A stretch of DNA of 64,000 nt from Flavobacterium sp. (GTDB lineage: Bacteria; Bacteroidota; Bacteroidia; Flavobacteriales; Flavobacteriaceae): contig NZ_JAPZUB010000029.1 of assembly GCF_027533505.1 (NCBI RefSeq), forward strand, positions 1 through 64,000, in the 5' to 3' direction. The notes under the pieces were generated by a model. The model was not told the DNA's origin, made no database searches, and saw nothing but the letters and a program-made list of their open reading frames with translations. Position 1 is the first letter of the stretch; every line of letters begins with the position of its first letter. A program made the position numbers and the translations under genes. Below, piece by piece: positions 34,699 through 44,849 of the stretch.

Positions 34699-36546
34699 AT
34701 GTGTGGAATTGTAGGCTACATTGGGCATCGCGAAGCGTATCCTATTGTAATAAAAGGCTTAAAGCGTCTAGAATACAGAGGGTACGATAGTGCCGGTGTG
34801 ATGCTGTATGACGGTACGGATTTAAAAATCAGTAAGACCAAAGGAAAAGTTTCCGACCTGGAAGCGCGTTCCCAACAAGAAATCACTACCAATGGCACCA
34901 TAGGGATGGGCCATACACGTTGGGCTACGCACGGTGTGCCCAATGATGTAAACTCACACCCTCATTTGTCCAACTCGGGCAATTTGGCCATAATCCATAA
35001 TGGAATTATTGAAAATTATGAGCCTTTGAAAAAAGAGCTTATCAAACGCGGATATACCTTTACTTCAGATACAGATACTGAAGTTTTGGTCAACTTGATT
35101 GAAGATGTTCAGAAAAAAGACGGACTAAAATTAGGGAAGGCCGTACAAGTAGCCTTGAACCAAGTGGTTGGGGCGTATGCAATATGTGTTTTTGATAAAA
35201 ACAAACCCGATGAAATTGTAGTAGCGCGTTTGGGAAGTCCATTGGCCATTGGGGTGGGTGAAAACGAGTATTTTATTGCTTCAGATGCTTCGCCATTTAT
35301 TGAATATACGTCCAATGCGATTTATCTTGAAGATGAAGAAATGGCCATTGTGCGTTTACACAAGCCGTTAAAAATTCGTAAGATTAAAGATGATACTTTG
35401 GTGGATCCTTATGTTCAAGAGTTGCAAATGAATTTGGAGCAAATTGAAAAAGGGGGTTACGATCACTTTATGTTAAAAGAGATTTACGAGCAGCCTAACG
35501 TAATCAAGGACACTTATCGCGGACGCCTCCATGCGTCAACAGGGTTGATTCAAATGGCTGGGGTGGAAGATAATTTAGAGAAATTTTTGAACGCCGATCG
35601 CATTTTGATTATTGCTTGTGGAACTTCTTGGCATGCTGGATTAGTCGCTGAATATGTTATCGAAGAATTTGCGCGAATCCCTGTTGAAGTCGAATACGCT
35701 TCCGAATTCCGCTATCGTAATCCAATTATTACACCGAAAGATGTAGTGGTGGCAATATCGCAATCAGGAGAAACAGCCGATACTTTGGCAGCTATCAAAT
35801 TAGCCAAAGAAAAAGGAGCTTTCGTTTTTGGTGTTTGCAATGTTGTTGGATCGTCAATCTCTCGTGAAACCAATGGAGGGGCCTACACGCATGCTGGACC
35901 CGAAATTGGAGTGGCATCTACTAAGGCATTTACCACGCAGATTACCGTACTTACCATGATTGCGTTGCGTTTAGCGAAAGCAAAAGGAACTTTATCCAAT
36001 TCGGATTACTTCCGTTATTTGCAGGAGTTGGAATTGATTCCTGAAAAAGTAGCCGAAGCATTAAATTGCAATGCATTGTCGAAAGAAATCGCCGAGATTT
36101 ACAAAGACGCCTCCAATTGTTTGTACTTGGGACGTGGCTATAATTTCCCAGTTGCTTTAGAAGGGGCTCTTAAGTTAAAAGAGATTTCATACATTCACGC
36201 TGAAGGGTATCCCGCTGCCGAAATGAAGCACGGTCCAATCGCTTTGATTGATGAGAAAATGCCCGTGGTAGTTATTGCGCCAAAGCAAGGGCATTACGAT
36301 AAAATTGTGAGTAATATTCAAGAAATTAAATCCCGAAGCGGTAAAATCATTGCCATTGTAACTAAAGGGGATATTCAAGTGAAAGAATTGGCCGATCACG
36401 TAATCGAAATTCCAGAGACATCGGATGCTTTATCACCCTTGATTACGACCATCCCATTACAGTTATTATCCTATCATATCGCCGTTTTACGCGGATGTAA
36501 TGTTGATCAACCTCGTAATTTGGCGAAATCGGTTACGGTTGAGTAA
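34699..36546 (+). CDS. glmS: Glutamine--fructose-6-phosphate aminotransferase
   Basis: This enzyme makes glucosamine-6-phosphate from fructose-6-phosphate and glutamine, the first step of UDP-GlcNAc and peptidoglycan/LPS synthesis. It has 615 residues. Cys2 is the N-terminal nucleophile of the glutaminase domain (MCGIVGYIG), with GHTRWATHG and DTDTEV downstream. The two SIS sugar-isomerase domains follow, with ACGTSWHAG, ISQSGETADT and the C-terminal QLLSYHIAVLRGCNVDQPRNLAKSVTVE ending. It ends in a hairpin terminator. No glmS-type riboswitch was seen upstream. Confidence 0.98.
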   Translation: MCGIVGYIGHREAYPIVIKGLKRLEYRGYDSAGVMLYDGTDLKISKTKGKVSDLEARSQQEITTNGTIGMGHTRWATHGVPNDVNSHPHLSNSGNLAIIHNGIIENYEPLKKELIKRGYTFTSDTDTEVLVNLIEDVQKKDGLKLGKAVQVALNQVVGAYAICVFDKNKPDEIVVARLGSPLAIGVGENEYFIASDASPFIEYTSNAIYLEDEEMAIVRLHKPLKIRKIKDDTLVDPYVQELQMNLEQIEKGGYDHFMLKEIYEQPNVIKDTYRGRLHASTGLIQMAGVEDNLEKFLNADRILIIACGTSWHAGLVAEYVIEEFARIPVEVEYASEFRYRNPIITPKDVVVAISQSGETADTLAAIKLAKEKGAFVFGVCNVVGSSISRETNGGAYTHAGPEIGVASTKAFTTQITVLTMIALRLAKAKGTLSNSDYFRYLQELELIPEKVAEALNCNALSKEIAEIYKDASNCLYLGRGYNFPVALEGALKLKEISYIHAEGYPAAEMKHGPIALIDEKMPVVVIAPKQGHYDKIVSNIQEIKSRSGKIIAIVTKGDIQVKELADHVIEIPETSDALSPLITTIPLQLLSYHIAVLRGCNVDQPRNLAKSVTVE

Positions 36547-36578
36547 TTAATTTGCTACAAAACAATACAATTTTTAAG

Positions 36579-36604
36579 AGCAGGATTTAGGTCCTGCTTT
36601 TTTT
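36579..36604 (+). terminator. Terminator after glmS
   Basis: The stem AGCAGGA/TCCTGCT is followed by a T-run. The stretch up to 36802 otherwise holds a palindrome and no gene. Confidence 0.8.
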
Positions 36605-36728
36605 GTATTCATGATAAATTAAAGAAAACGTTGTAGATTCTTCATTCATTACTCGTTTAAGTCTGGTAAAAATCAGAATTTTTTAACGACATTGTGTTAA
36701 AATATCCCAATAAATTGAAGGTAATGAA

Positions 36729-36748
36729 AAATTATGCGCGCATAATTT
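36729..36748. promoter_or_regulatory. 20-bp perfect palindrome upstream of TonB receptor
   Basis: A perfectly self-complementary 20-base sequence, AAATTATGCGCGCATAATTT, lies 54 bases before the ATG of the TonB-dependent receptor gene. Its size and position fit an operator for a dimeric repressor or activator. No regulator gene is next to it. Confidence 0.5.
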
Positions 36749-36802
36749 ATAATATCAAAATTATTCGTATTTTGGCTACTTAAACCAACAAAATATAATC
36801 AA

Positions 36803-39655
36803 ATGAGGATTTATCATCTTTTTGTAACGCTGTTGTTCTGTGCGGTGACTTTTGCACAAACAACCATTACAGGTTCGGTAAAAGACAGTAAAAACGAACC
36901 CATACCTGGGGCGAATGTTAAAGTAGCGGGAGAATCTGCCGCTGCCGTGACAGATGCTAACGGTAAGTTTACCTTAAAAACGACCAAAAAACCTCCTTTT
37001 ACCCTTGAAATCTCTAGCATTGGTTTTGCCACGCAAAAGGTTCAAGTAACATCTGCTTCTCAAAAAGTGGATGCTGTGTTGCAAAATGAGGATACCAGAT
37101 TGGATGAAATTGTAATCTCAGCGTCAAGAACGCCTGAGCGCATACGGGAATCCCCTGTAACAATTGAGCGTATGACGGTGAAAGACATCAAGCGTTCGGC
37201 ATCTCCTACTTTTTATGATGGTTTGGAAAACCTGAAAGAGGTGCACATGAACACGAGTAGTATGTCGTTTAAGTCAATCAATACACGCGGATTTGCTACG
37301 GTGGCCAACACGCGTTTCATGCAGTTGGTGGATGGGATGGACAACTCTTCACCGTTGTTGAACTTCGTGTTGGGGAACTTGATTGGTATCTCTGAAATTG
37401 ATGTTCAAAGCGTGGAATTACTGCCTGGAGCTTCTTCGGCATTGTATGGAGCTAACGCGTTTAATGGTATTTTATTCATGACCAGTAAGAGTCCTTTTAC
37501 AAGTCAAGGTGTTTCAGCCTATGTGAAGTATGGTCAAACCAGTCAACGTGCGGCAGGAACTAATGAATATGCTGACTATGGTGTTCGCGTTGCACATGCA
37601 TTCAATAAGAATTTTGCGGCCAAAGCCAATTTTTCGTTCATGACAGGAACCGATTGGTTTGCAACAGACTACCGCGATAGAGATTTGGTAAACAATGTAG
37701 GGTTAGATCGTTCGTTTCACAACTACAATGGTATTAACGTTTACGGAGATGAAGCCTCAACTAATTTACGGGGTGTGGCGACAGGGCTTTTGAATGCTGG
37801 AGCTATTACGCCAGCTCAATTTGCTGTGTTCCAACAAATCTTACCGAACTACAACGTAAGTCGAACAGGGTATAATGAAGTTGATTTGACCGACAATAAA
37901 GTGAGAAATGCGAAAGTTGACTTTTCGTTGCACTTTAAACCTTGGGGTGATGATAACGAAATCATCTGGCAAAGTAAATTTGGTTTTGGAAATACCGTGT
38001 ATCAAGGCGCGAATCGTTACTATTTGAACGGTTTCTTTATGCAACAACATAAATTAGAATTTAAAGGGAAAAATTATTTCGTGCGGGGATATTTCACTAC
38101 AGAAGATGGTGGAAATTCGTATGACATGTTGTTTACGGGATTAAACGTAAACCGTCAGTGGAAATCCGATGCACAATGGTTTGGTCAATATGCTGGAGCG
38201 TATGTTCAATCTACATTAGCGGGAGCTACGCCTGCTCAAGCTCATGCTGCGGCACGTGGTGTTGCCGATACAGGGCGTTTGATTCCAGGGACACCTGAAT
38301 TCCAAGCCGCATTTAACCGCGTTATTGCTGATCCCGATGTGCTTACGGGATCAAGATTGGTAGACGACTCGAAATTGTATCACTCAGATGCGAATTATAA
38401 CTTTAAAGACCTCGTTAAGTTTGCTGAAATTCAAGTGGGAGGATCTTTCCGTATGTATGAGTTGAACTCTTTGGGTCGTATTTACACCGATAAAGGAACA
38501 GATATCTTATACCGTGAATATGGAATTTATACACAAATCCAAAAGAAATTTTTGGATGACCGTTTGAAGTTTACGGGATCTATTCGTTACGATAAATCAC
38601 AAAACTTTGATGGAGATTATTCACCACGTTTATCTTTGGTGTATTCAGCAGGTGAACAACGTAACCATAATTTCCGTGCTTCGTTCCAAACCGGTTTCCG
38701 TAACCCAACGACGCAAGACCAGTATATTGGGTTCAACGTAGGGAGTGCGGTATTGTTAGGTTCTGCCCCTGATAACTTAGACCGTTATACCGAAACCTTA
38801 CCGATTACTTCTGCTTCAGGTCAAGCCATCGTTGGAGGTACCTCTACAACCATCAATGGTAATAATGCCTACTTCAATTCATATACTGCTGCTTCAGCGG
38901 CACAATTTGCAGCTCTAGCGGGAACCGATCCTATTGCAGCCTCTGCTTTGTTACGCAGAGCGAATGTAAATTTGGTGCAACCTGAAACGGTGAAAGCTTT
39001 TGAATTAGGATACCGTGGTCAAATTAAAAATTTATCGTATGACATTACGGGATACTACAATATTTACAACGACTTTATTGGTAACGTAAACGTAGTAACT
39101 CCATTATACGGGGTGGCTCAAGACGCTCCCAATCCTTTAGCGGGGCCTACCGATACAGGAGCGCAATCGGTTGATGCTTTGGCAACAGGAAATACCCGTG
39201 TTTTCCAATTGTATACCAATACAGGTGTTGAAGTTCGTTCGCTTGGTTTTGGGGCGGGATTCAACTATCGTTTACCTAAAAACTTCGAGTTTAGTGCCAA
39301 CTACAACTTTGCTGAGTTTGATTATGATCAAGATCAAGATCCAGGATTTGAAGCAGGATTCAATACACCCAAACACCGTGTTAAAGCGAGTATCAGCAAT
39401 GATAATTTGTTTAAAAACTTTGGATTCAGCATCAGCGGACGATGGAATACTGGGTACCGCTGGGAATCAACTTTCGTAGACGGGTGGATTGATGAAGCAA
39501 CTGTGTTTGATGCTCAAATCAACTACAATATACCAAAGTTGAAATCGGTTCTAAAAATCGGAGCTACTAATATCTTAGGTAATGAATACCAACAAGTATT
39601 AGGTGCCGGATTTATCGGAAGTCAATATTTTGCTTCTTTAACCATCAATCCTTAA
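36803..39655 (+). CDS. TonB-dependent receptor with carboxypeptidase-regulatory-like N-terminal domain
   Basis: This 950-residue outer-membrane receptor has a signal peptide (MRIYHLFVTLLFCAVTFAQ). A CarboxypepD-regulatory-like domain (about 20-100: TTITGSVKDSKNEPIPGANV) is followed by a plug domain (EIVISASRTPERIRESPVTI, MQLVDGMDNSSPLLN, VELLPGASSALYGANAFNGI). The rest is a beta-barrel ending in FIGSQYFASLTINP with a terminal aromatic-type strand. The substrate is unknown. It is paired with a GDSL-type lipoprotein 23 bases downstream, unlike SusC/SusD pairs, and preceded by a palindromic operator candidate. Confidence 0.93.
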   Translation: MRIYHLFVTLLFCAVTFAQTTITGSVKDSKNEPIPGANVKVAGESAAAVTDANGKFTLKTTKKPPFTLEISSIGFATQKVQVTSASQKVDAVLQNEDTRLDEIVISASRTPERIRESPVTIERMTVKDIKRSASPTFYDGLENLKEVHMNTSSMSFKSINTRGFATVANTRFMQLVDGMDNSSPLLNFVLGNLIGISEIDVQSVELLPGASSALYGANAFNGILFMTSKSPFTSQGVSAYVKYGQTSQRAAGTNEYADYGVRVAHAFNKNFAAKANFSFMTGTDWFATDYRDRDLVNNVGLDRSFHNYNGINVYGDEASTNLRGVATGLLNAGAITPAQFAVFQQILPNYNVSRTGYNEVDLTDNKVRNAKVDFSLHFKPWGDDNEIIWQSKFGFGNTVYQGANRYYLNGFFMQQHKLEFKGKNYFVRGYFTTEDGGNSYDMLFTGLNVNRQWKSDAQWFGQYAGAYVQSTLAGATPAQAHAAARGVADTGRLIPGTPEFQAAFNRVIADPDVLTGSRLVDDSKLYHSDANYNFKDLVKFAEIQVGGSFRMYELNSLGRIYTDKGTDILYREYGIYTQIQKKFLDDRLKFTGSIRYDKSQNFDGDYSPRLSLVYSAGEQRNHNFRASFQTGFRNPTTQDQYIGFNVGSAVLLGSAPDNLDRYTETLPITSASGQAIVGGTSTTINGNNAYFNSYTAASAAQFAALAGTDPIAASALLRRANVNLVQPETVKAFELGYRGQIKNLSYDITGYYNIYNDFIGNVNVVTPLYGVAQDAPNPLAGPTDTGAQSVDALATGNTRVFQLYTNTGVEVRSLGFGAGFNYRLPKNFEFSANYNFAEFDYDQDQDPGFEAGFNTPKHRVKASISNDNLFKNFGFSISGRWNTGYRWESTFVDGWIDEATVFDAQINYNIPKLKSVLKIGATNILGNEYQQVLGAGFIGSQYFASLTINP

Positions 39656-39678
39656 TTTTAATTAAAACATTCGATCTC

Positions 39679-41232
39679 ATGATAAAGAATTATAAATGGT
39701 TGTTTTTGGTAGCACTTACCTTAACAGCATGTAGTAGCGACGATGATCCAGTAGCCGATGCCAATTCATCAGATGGACTTCCATTAACCGCGGGAACTGC
39801 TAATTTTTCAAAGTTTGTCGCTTTAGGAAACTCACTCACCGCTGGATTTTCCGATAATGCCTTGTTTATTGAAGGACAAAAAGGTTCTTATCCCAACTTA
39901 ATGGCTCAAAAGTTTGCCTTAGTTGGCGGAGGAGAGTTTAAAGTGCCTTATATGAATGATAATGTGGGTGGACTTTTATTAGGTGGTACGCCCATTCAAG
40001 GAACACGTCTATTCTTCAACGGTACGGCTCCAGTAAATGTCTCAGGAGTGCCTTCAACTGAGGTGACCAATGTTTTGACGGGACCTTTTAATAATATGGG
40101 GATTCCCGGGGCCAAAAGTTTTCATTTGTTAGCCAATGGTTACGGAAACGCAGCAGGTGTACTTACGGGCCAAGCCAATCCGTATTATGTGCGTTTTGCA
40201 AGCAGTCCTTCTGCTAATGTTTTGGCAGATGCTGTAGCACAAAGTCCCACATTTTTCTCATTATGGATTGGAAACAATGATGTGTTGGCCTATGCTACTT
40301 CAGGAGGTTCTGGAGTGAATCAAGCAGGAAACCCAAACCCAGCTACTTACGGAAGCAACGACATTACCGATCCAACACTATTTGAAAATGTTTATACAAA
40401 TCTCGTAAATGGATTAACTACAAATGGCGCTAAAGGCGTAGTGGCAAACATTCCCGATGTGACTGCTGTACCTTTTTTTACTACAGTTCCCACCAATCCA
40501 ATACCAGGATTACCTGCAGCTAATGCCGGACAATTGAATTTGTTGTTTGGCGCAGTAAATCAAATTACTACAGCAATCGGACAACCTAATCGTTTTCAAA
40601 CTTTAGTGGCTGATGATGGAAATGCTGCTACCGTTGAAAATAATCCGTTGTTAATTCAAGATGAATCATTAGTAGATTTATCGGCGGCCATCACCAATGC
40701 TTTAACTCCCGTTCTTGGCCCAACGACAGCAACGTTTGTAGGTGGATTGTATGGAAGAGCGCGCCATGCAAGTAGTGCTGCTTCATCGCGTGATTATATT
40801 TTATTATCCGCACGAGGGGTAATTGGTACGACCACCACAAGTGCTCCAGCACCGTTTAACACGGTTGGGGTTTCATTCCCAATGCAAGACAATACAACTT
40901 TGACCGCTGCTGAAGCCGCTGAAGTGAAAACGGCTACAACGGCATTCAACAATTCAATTGCTGCTATTGCTTCTTCTAAAGGGTTAGCCTTTGTAGATGC
41001 TAATACACTTCTGAATCAAGTGGCAACGACAGGAATTTCTCGTGACGGCTTTACAGTTCGTTCAACCTATGTAACAGGTGGAGGATTCTCTTTAGACGGA
41101 GTACATCCAAGTCCAAGAGGATACGGTTTAATTGCTAACGAGTTTTTAAAAGCAATTAACACCACGTATGGTTCTAATTTTAAAGGGTATAACCTCGGAG
41201 ATTTCCGCATTTTATTCCCAGCAAGTTTGTAG
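39679..41232 (+). CDS. SGNH/GDSL-hydrolase lipoprotein
   Basis: This 517-residue lipoprotein has a lipobox LTAC followed by an acidic SSDDDP stretch, which favours surface exposure. SGNH blocks are visible: ALGNSLTAGF (nucleophile Ser), NMGIPGAKSFHLL, WIGNNDVLAYA (block III Asn) and DGVHPSPRGYGLIAN (catalytic Asp and His). The enzyme is probably an esterase or lipase acting at the cell surface. Its close coupling to the TonB-dependent receptor suggests that it processes a ligand, perhaps lipid-like, before uptake (inference). Confidence 0.88.
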   Translation: MIKNYKWLFLVALTLTACSSDDDPVADANSSDGLPLTAGTANFSKFVALGNSLTAGFSDNALFIEGQKGSYPNLMAQKFALVGGGEFKVPYMNDNVGGLLLGGTPIQGTRLFFNGTAPVNVSGVPSTEVTNVLTGPFNNMGIPGAKSFHLLANGYGNAAGVLTGQANPYYVRFASSPSANVLADAVAQSPTFFSLWIGNNDVLAYATSGGSGVNQAGNPNPATYGSNDITDPTLFENVYTNLVNGLTTNGAKGVVANIPDVTAVPFFTTVPTNPIPGLPAANAGQLNLLFGAVNQITTAIGQPNRFQTLVADDGNAATVENNPLLIQDESLVDLSAAITNALTPVLGPTTATFVGGLYGRARHASSAASSRDYILLSARGVIGTTTTSAPAPFNTVGVSFPMQDNTTLTAAEAAEVKTATTAFNNSIAAIASSKGLAFVDANTLLNQVATTGISRDGFTVRSTYVTGGGFSLDGVHPSPRGYGLIANEFLKAINTTYGSNFKGYNLGDFRILFPASL

Positions 41233-41252
41233 TCACAAACCCATAATACATT

Positions 41253-41281
41253 AAAACCATCGGTATTCCCGGTGGTTTTTT
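41253..41281 (+). terminator. Terminator after the GDSL lipoprotein gene
   Basis: The stem AAACCATCGG/CCGGTGGTTT (one G-U pair) precedes a T-run. Confidence 0.75.
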
Positions 41282-41361
41282 GTTTTCTATAGAATTCATG
41301 ATGGTTGGGGCAATGCACTTCGAAAAAATCAAAAAAGGGTTAAAAAAATCGCTTTTTTGTA

Positions 41362-41391
41362 TTGATTTTCTATTTGTAAAACTTATCTTTG
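41362..41391 (+). promoter_or_regulatory. Promoter of atpD (TTG-N19-TATCTTTG)
   Basis: TTG at 41362-41364 is followed after 19 bases by TATCTTTG at 41384-41391, a full match to the Bacteroidota consensus. This places atpDC under its own promoter. Confidence 0.75.
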
Positions 41392-41449
41392 CACTCGAAA
41401 AAAAATCGACGTTTTTTCAAATCTAATTCGCTATTAAATAAATACATAA

Positions 41450-42964
<1,515 letters not shown>

Positions 42965-43002
42965 ATCAAGCGAAGCTTGATAAACTTCAAAAATAAAATC
43001 AC

Positions 43003-43043
43003 AAATCCCAATTTGGAATTTGGAACTTTAAAATTGGGAATTT
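43003..43043 (+). other. Hairpin in the atpD-atpC gap
   Basis: AAATCCCAATTT (43003-43014) can pair with AAATTGGGAATTT (43031-43043), leaving one bulged base. It sits between two genes whose products are needed at different copy number (three beta to one epsilon), so it may modulate translation or mRNA decay of atpC. It could also be a relic of an AT-rich repeat. Confidence 0.45.
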
Positions 43044-43055
43044 TAAATAAAAATT

Positions 43056-43337
43056 ATGATTTTAGAAATAGTATCACCCGAAGCAACGTTGTTCAAAGGA
43101 GAAGTTACTTCAGTAACACTTCCTGGTGTAGATGGGTCCTTCCAACTCTTAAACAACCACGCTCCTATCGTTTCCATTTTGAAAGATGGTGCTGTGAAAA
43201 TTACAGCGAGCGCCTTCAATTTTGACGAAACTGTAAAAGGTCGCTTTACCAAAATTAACGACCAAAACTACAGTCTAGCCATTACCTCGGGAACGATCGA
43301 AATGAAAGACAATAAAGTCATTGTATTAGCCGATTAA
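43056..43337 (+). CDS. atpC: F-type ATP synthase subunit epsilon (short form)
   Basis: This is the epsilon subunit of the F1 central stalk, 93 residues. It begins MILEIVSPEATLFKGEVTSV, then GVDGSFQLLNNHAPIVSIL, which is the N-terminal beta-sandwich. It ends at IVLAD. The C-terminal two-helix domain that inhibits ATP hydrolysis in E. coli and Bacillus is absent, as is common in Bacteroidota. It follows atpD by 91 bases and ends at a strong terminator. Confidence 0.95.
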   Translation: MILEIVSPEATLFKGEVTSVTLPGVDGSFQLLNNHAPIVSILKDGAVKITASAFNFDETVKGRFTKINDQNYSLAITSGTIEMKDNKVIVLAD

Positions 43338-43360
43338 TCCCGACTAATTCAAAATAAATA

Positions 43361-43390
43361 AAACCCGATGCAGCCTTGTATCGGGTTTTT
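43361..43390 (+). terminator. Terminator after atpC
   Basis: The stem AAACCCGAT/ATCGGGTTT is followed by a T-run. Confidence 0.88.
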
Positions 43391-43399
43391 TATTTAAAA

Positions 43400-43490
43400 C
43401 CCCGCCTGCCTTGGTAGGTCGCCCTCCTCACGTCGGGAGGATGCCGCTGCGACCTGACTGCCGTAATGAGGAAGTTCCGGGCTAAATCCC
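43400..43490. repeat. GC-rich hairpin-forming intergenic repeat (copy 1)
   Basis: This short GC-rich stretch is unlike its surroundings. It contains nested inverted repeats: AGGTCGC (43416-43422) with GCGACCT (43449-43455), and CCTCC (43423-43427) with GGAGG (43436-43440). It also contains a short TAGCCCGG-like segment on the minus strand. The composition and the shared TAGCCCGG and CCTGCC-type motifs resemble the element after bioF and a repeat class found between genes in flavobacterial genomes. It is not coding. Confidence 0.55.
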
Positions 43491-43491
43491 G

Positions 43492-43499
43492 TATATTTG
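43492..43499 (+). promoter_or_regulatory. -7 box TATATTTG directly before bioF
   Basis: TATATTTG matches TAnnTTTG and ends only five bases before the bioF ATG. Transcription from it would start at or just after the ATG, so a leaderless message is possible if this box is used. Confidence 0.45.
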
Positions 43500-43503
43500 A
43501 ACG

Positions 43504-44664
43504 ATGAAATTTCCAAGTAAACTACAGCATAAGTTGCAAGAACGTCAGGACGAGAATGCCTTACGCCAGTTACCTGTATATGGAAATCGTATAGACTTTT
43601 CTTCCAACGATTATTTGGGATTTGCACAAAATAGTGCTTTGTTTGAGGCCGTACATGATTTTCTCACGGTTCGAAATTGCAAAGTCAATGGCGCTACAGG
43701 TTCGCGCCTTATCTCAGGAAATCATACCGTATATACCGAAACCGAAAAATTAATTGCTCAATTTCATCAAGCCGAATCAGCCCTAATATTTAATTCGGGC
43801 TATGATGCCAACGTAGGATTTTTTAGTGCCGTGCCCCAACGTGGCGATGTTATCTTGTATGACGAACTCTGTCATGCCTCCATTCGGGACGGACTCCAAT
43901 TGAGTAAAGCCAAATCCTTTAAATTTAGTCATAATAATCCCGAAGATTTGCAAGGGCTATTGGAGAAATGGAACGCACAACGCACTGCTGAAAATCACTT
44001 CGATATCTATGTCGCCCTCGAAACCGTCTATTCCATGGATGGTGATACGCCGCCGCTGGAAGAAATGGTGCAACTGTGTGAACACCATAAGGCATTGCTG
44101 GTTGTTGATGAAGCCCATGCTTTGGGTGTCATGGGCGAATATGGCGAAGGAGTTGTACAGTATCTCAATCTACAATCCCGCATTTTTGCCCGAATCGTAA
44201 CTTTTGGAAAAGGCTTGGGCTGTCACGGTGCTGCGGTATTGGGAAGTCAAGACTTACAAACCTACTTAGTCAATTTCGCCCGAAGTTTTATTTATACAAC
44301 CGGTCTGTCCCCGCATGCTGTGGCTACCATCCATGTAGCGTATCAGTTTTTGCAACACGAACAGACCACTATCAAAGCCTTGCAAACGCGTATTGTGCAC
44401 ATGAATCAAGAGGTGAAGCGTCTCGGACTCCAACCGCTATTCGTGTATTCTAAGTCGGCGATTCACTGTGCCATTGTGCCCGGAAATGAAAAGGTGCGCC
44501 ACGTAGCACAAACGCTTCAAGCGGCGGGTTTTGAGGTGAAACCCATTTTATCACCCACGGTTCCTGAAGGACAAGAACGCCTGCGTATTTGTTTGCATGC
44601 CTACACGCCTATGGAATCCATTACGGCTTTGCTGGAGTTGTTGGCGAGCTCGTTGTTTCAGTAG
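43504..44664 (+). CDS. bioF: 8-amino-7-oxononanoate synthase
   Basis: This PLP-dependent enzyme condenses pimeloyl-ACP/CoA with alanine in the first committed step of biotin ring synthesis. The 386-residue protein shows SSNDYLGFA, GATGSRLISGNH, DELCHASIRDG, LVVDEAHALGVMG and the PLP-lysine motif TFGKGLGCHGAA. The alpha-oxoamine synthase family also includes glycine C-acetyltransferase (kbl), but the adjacent bioD and bioA settle the role. It starts three bases after a TATATTTG box plus a short spacer and is flanked on both sides by GC-rich hairpin elements. Confidence 0.93.
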   Translation: MKFPSKLQHKLQERQDENALRQLPVYGNRIDFSSNDYLGFAQNSALFEAVHDFLTVRNCKVNGATGSRLISGNHTVYTETEKLIAQFHQAESALIFNSGYDANVGFFSAVPQRGDVILYDELCHASIRDGLQLSKAKSFKFSHNNPEDLQGLLEKWNAQRTAENHFDIYVALETVYSMDGDTPPLEEMVQLCEHHKALLVVDEAHALGVMGEYGEGVVQYLNLQSRIFARIVTFGKGLGCHGAAVLGSQDLQTYLVNFARSFIYTTGLSPHAVATIHVAYQFLQHEQTTIKALQTRIVHMNQEVKRLGLQPLFVYSKSAIHCAIVPGNEKVRHVAQTLQAAGFEVKPILSPTVPEGQERLRICLHAYTPMESITALLELLASSLFQ

Positions 44665-44671
44665 GAGCAGG

Positions 44672-44785
44672 AATTGCGGTAGGGACCTACCTATCGGCAG
44701 GCAAGTAGTAGCAAAGTGCCCTGCCTGAAGCTAGGAAGGCCGGCACTGCGAATAGCCCGGGCCGATGGCACCGCCCAAAATAATA
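44672..44785. repeat. GC-rich hairpin-forming intergenic repeat (copy 2)
   Basis: This is a second GC-rich, non-coding stretch just after bioF. It contains inverted repeats GGTAGG/CCTACC (44678-44691) and AGTGCC/GGCACT (44715-44746), and the segment TAGCCCGGGC. It shares motifs with copy 1 in the opposite orientation but is not a simple copy. The two elements bracket bioF. Confidence 0.5.
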
Positions 44786-44849
44786 AGCTTTCGTTAAAAT
44801 TTGATGGGATTTTCCATTCACTTCCCGAACTTTGCCAAAAATTAAAGCT

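Noticed and set aside
34600..34700. glmS ribozyme/riboswitch upstream of glmS
   Set aside because: glmS follows the DUF4270 gene by only 12 bases, leaving no room for the ribozyme, and no such structure was recognised.
43394..43627. Minus-strand open frame across the GC-rich repeat and the start of bioF
   Set aside because: It covers a hairpin-rich repeat and the bioF coding start and shows no protein-like conservation.
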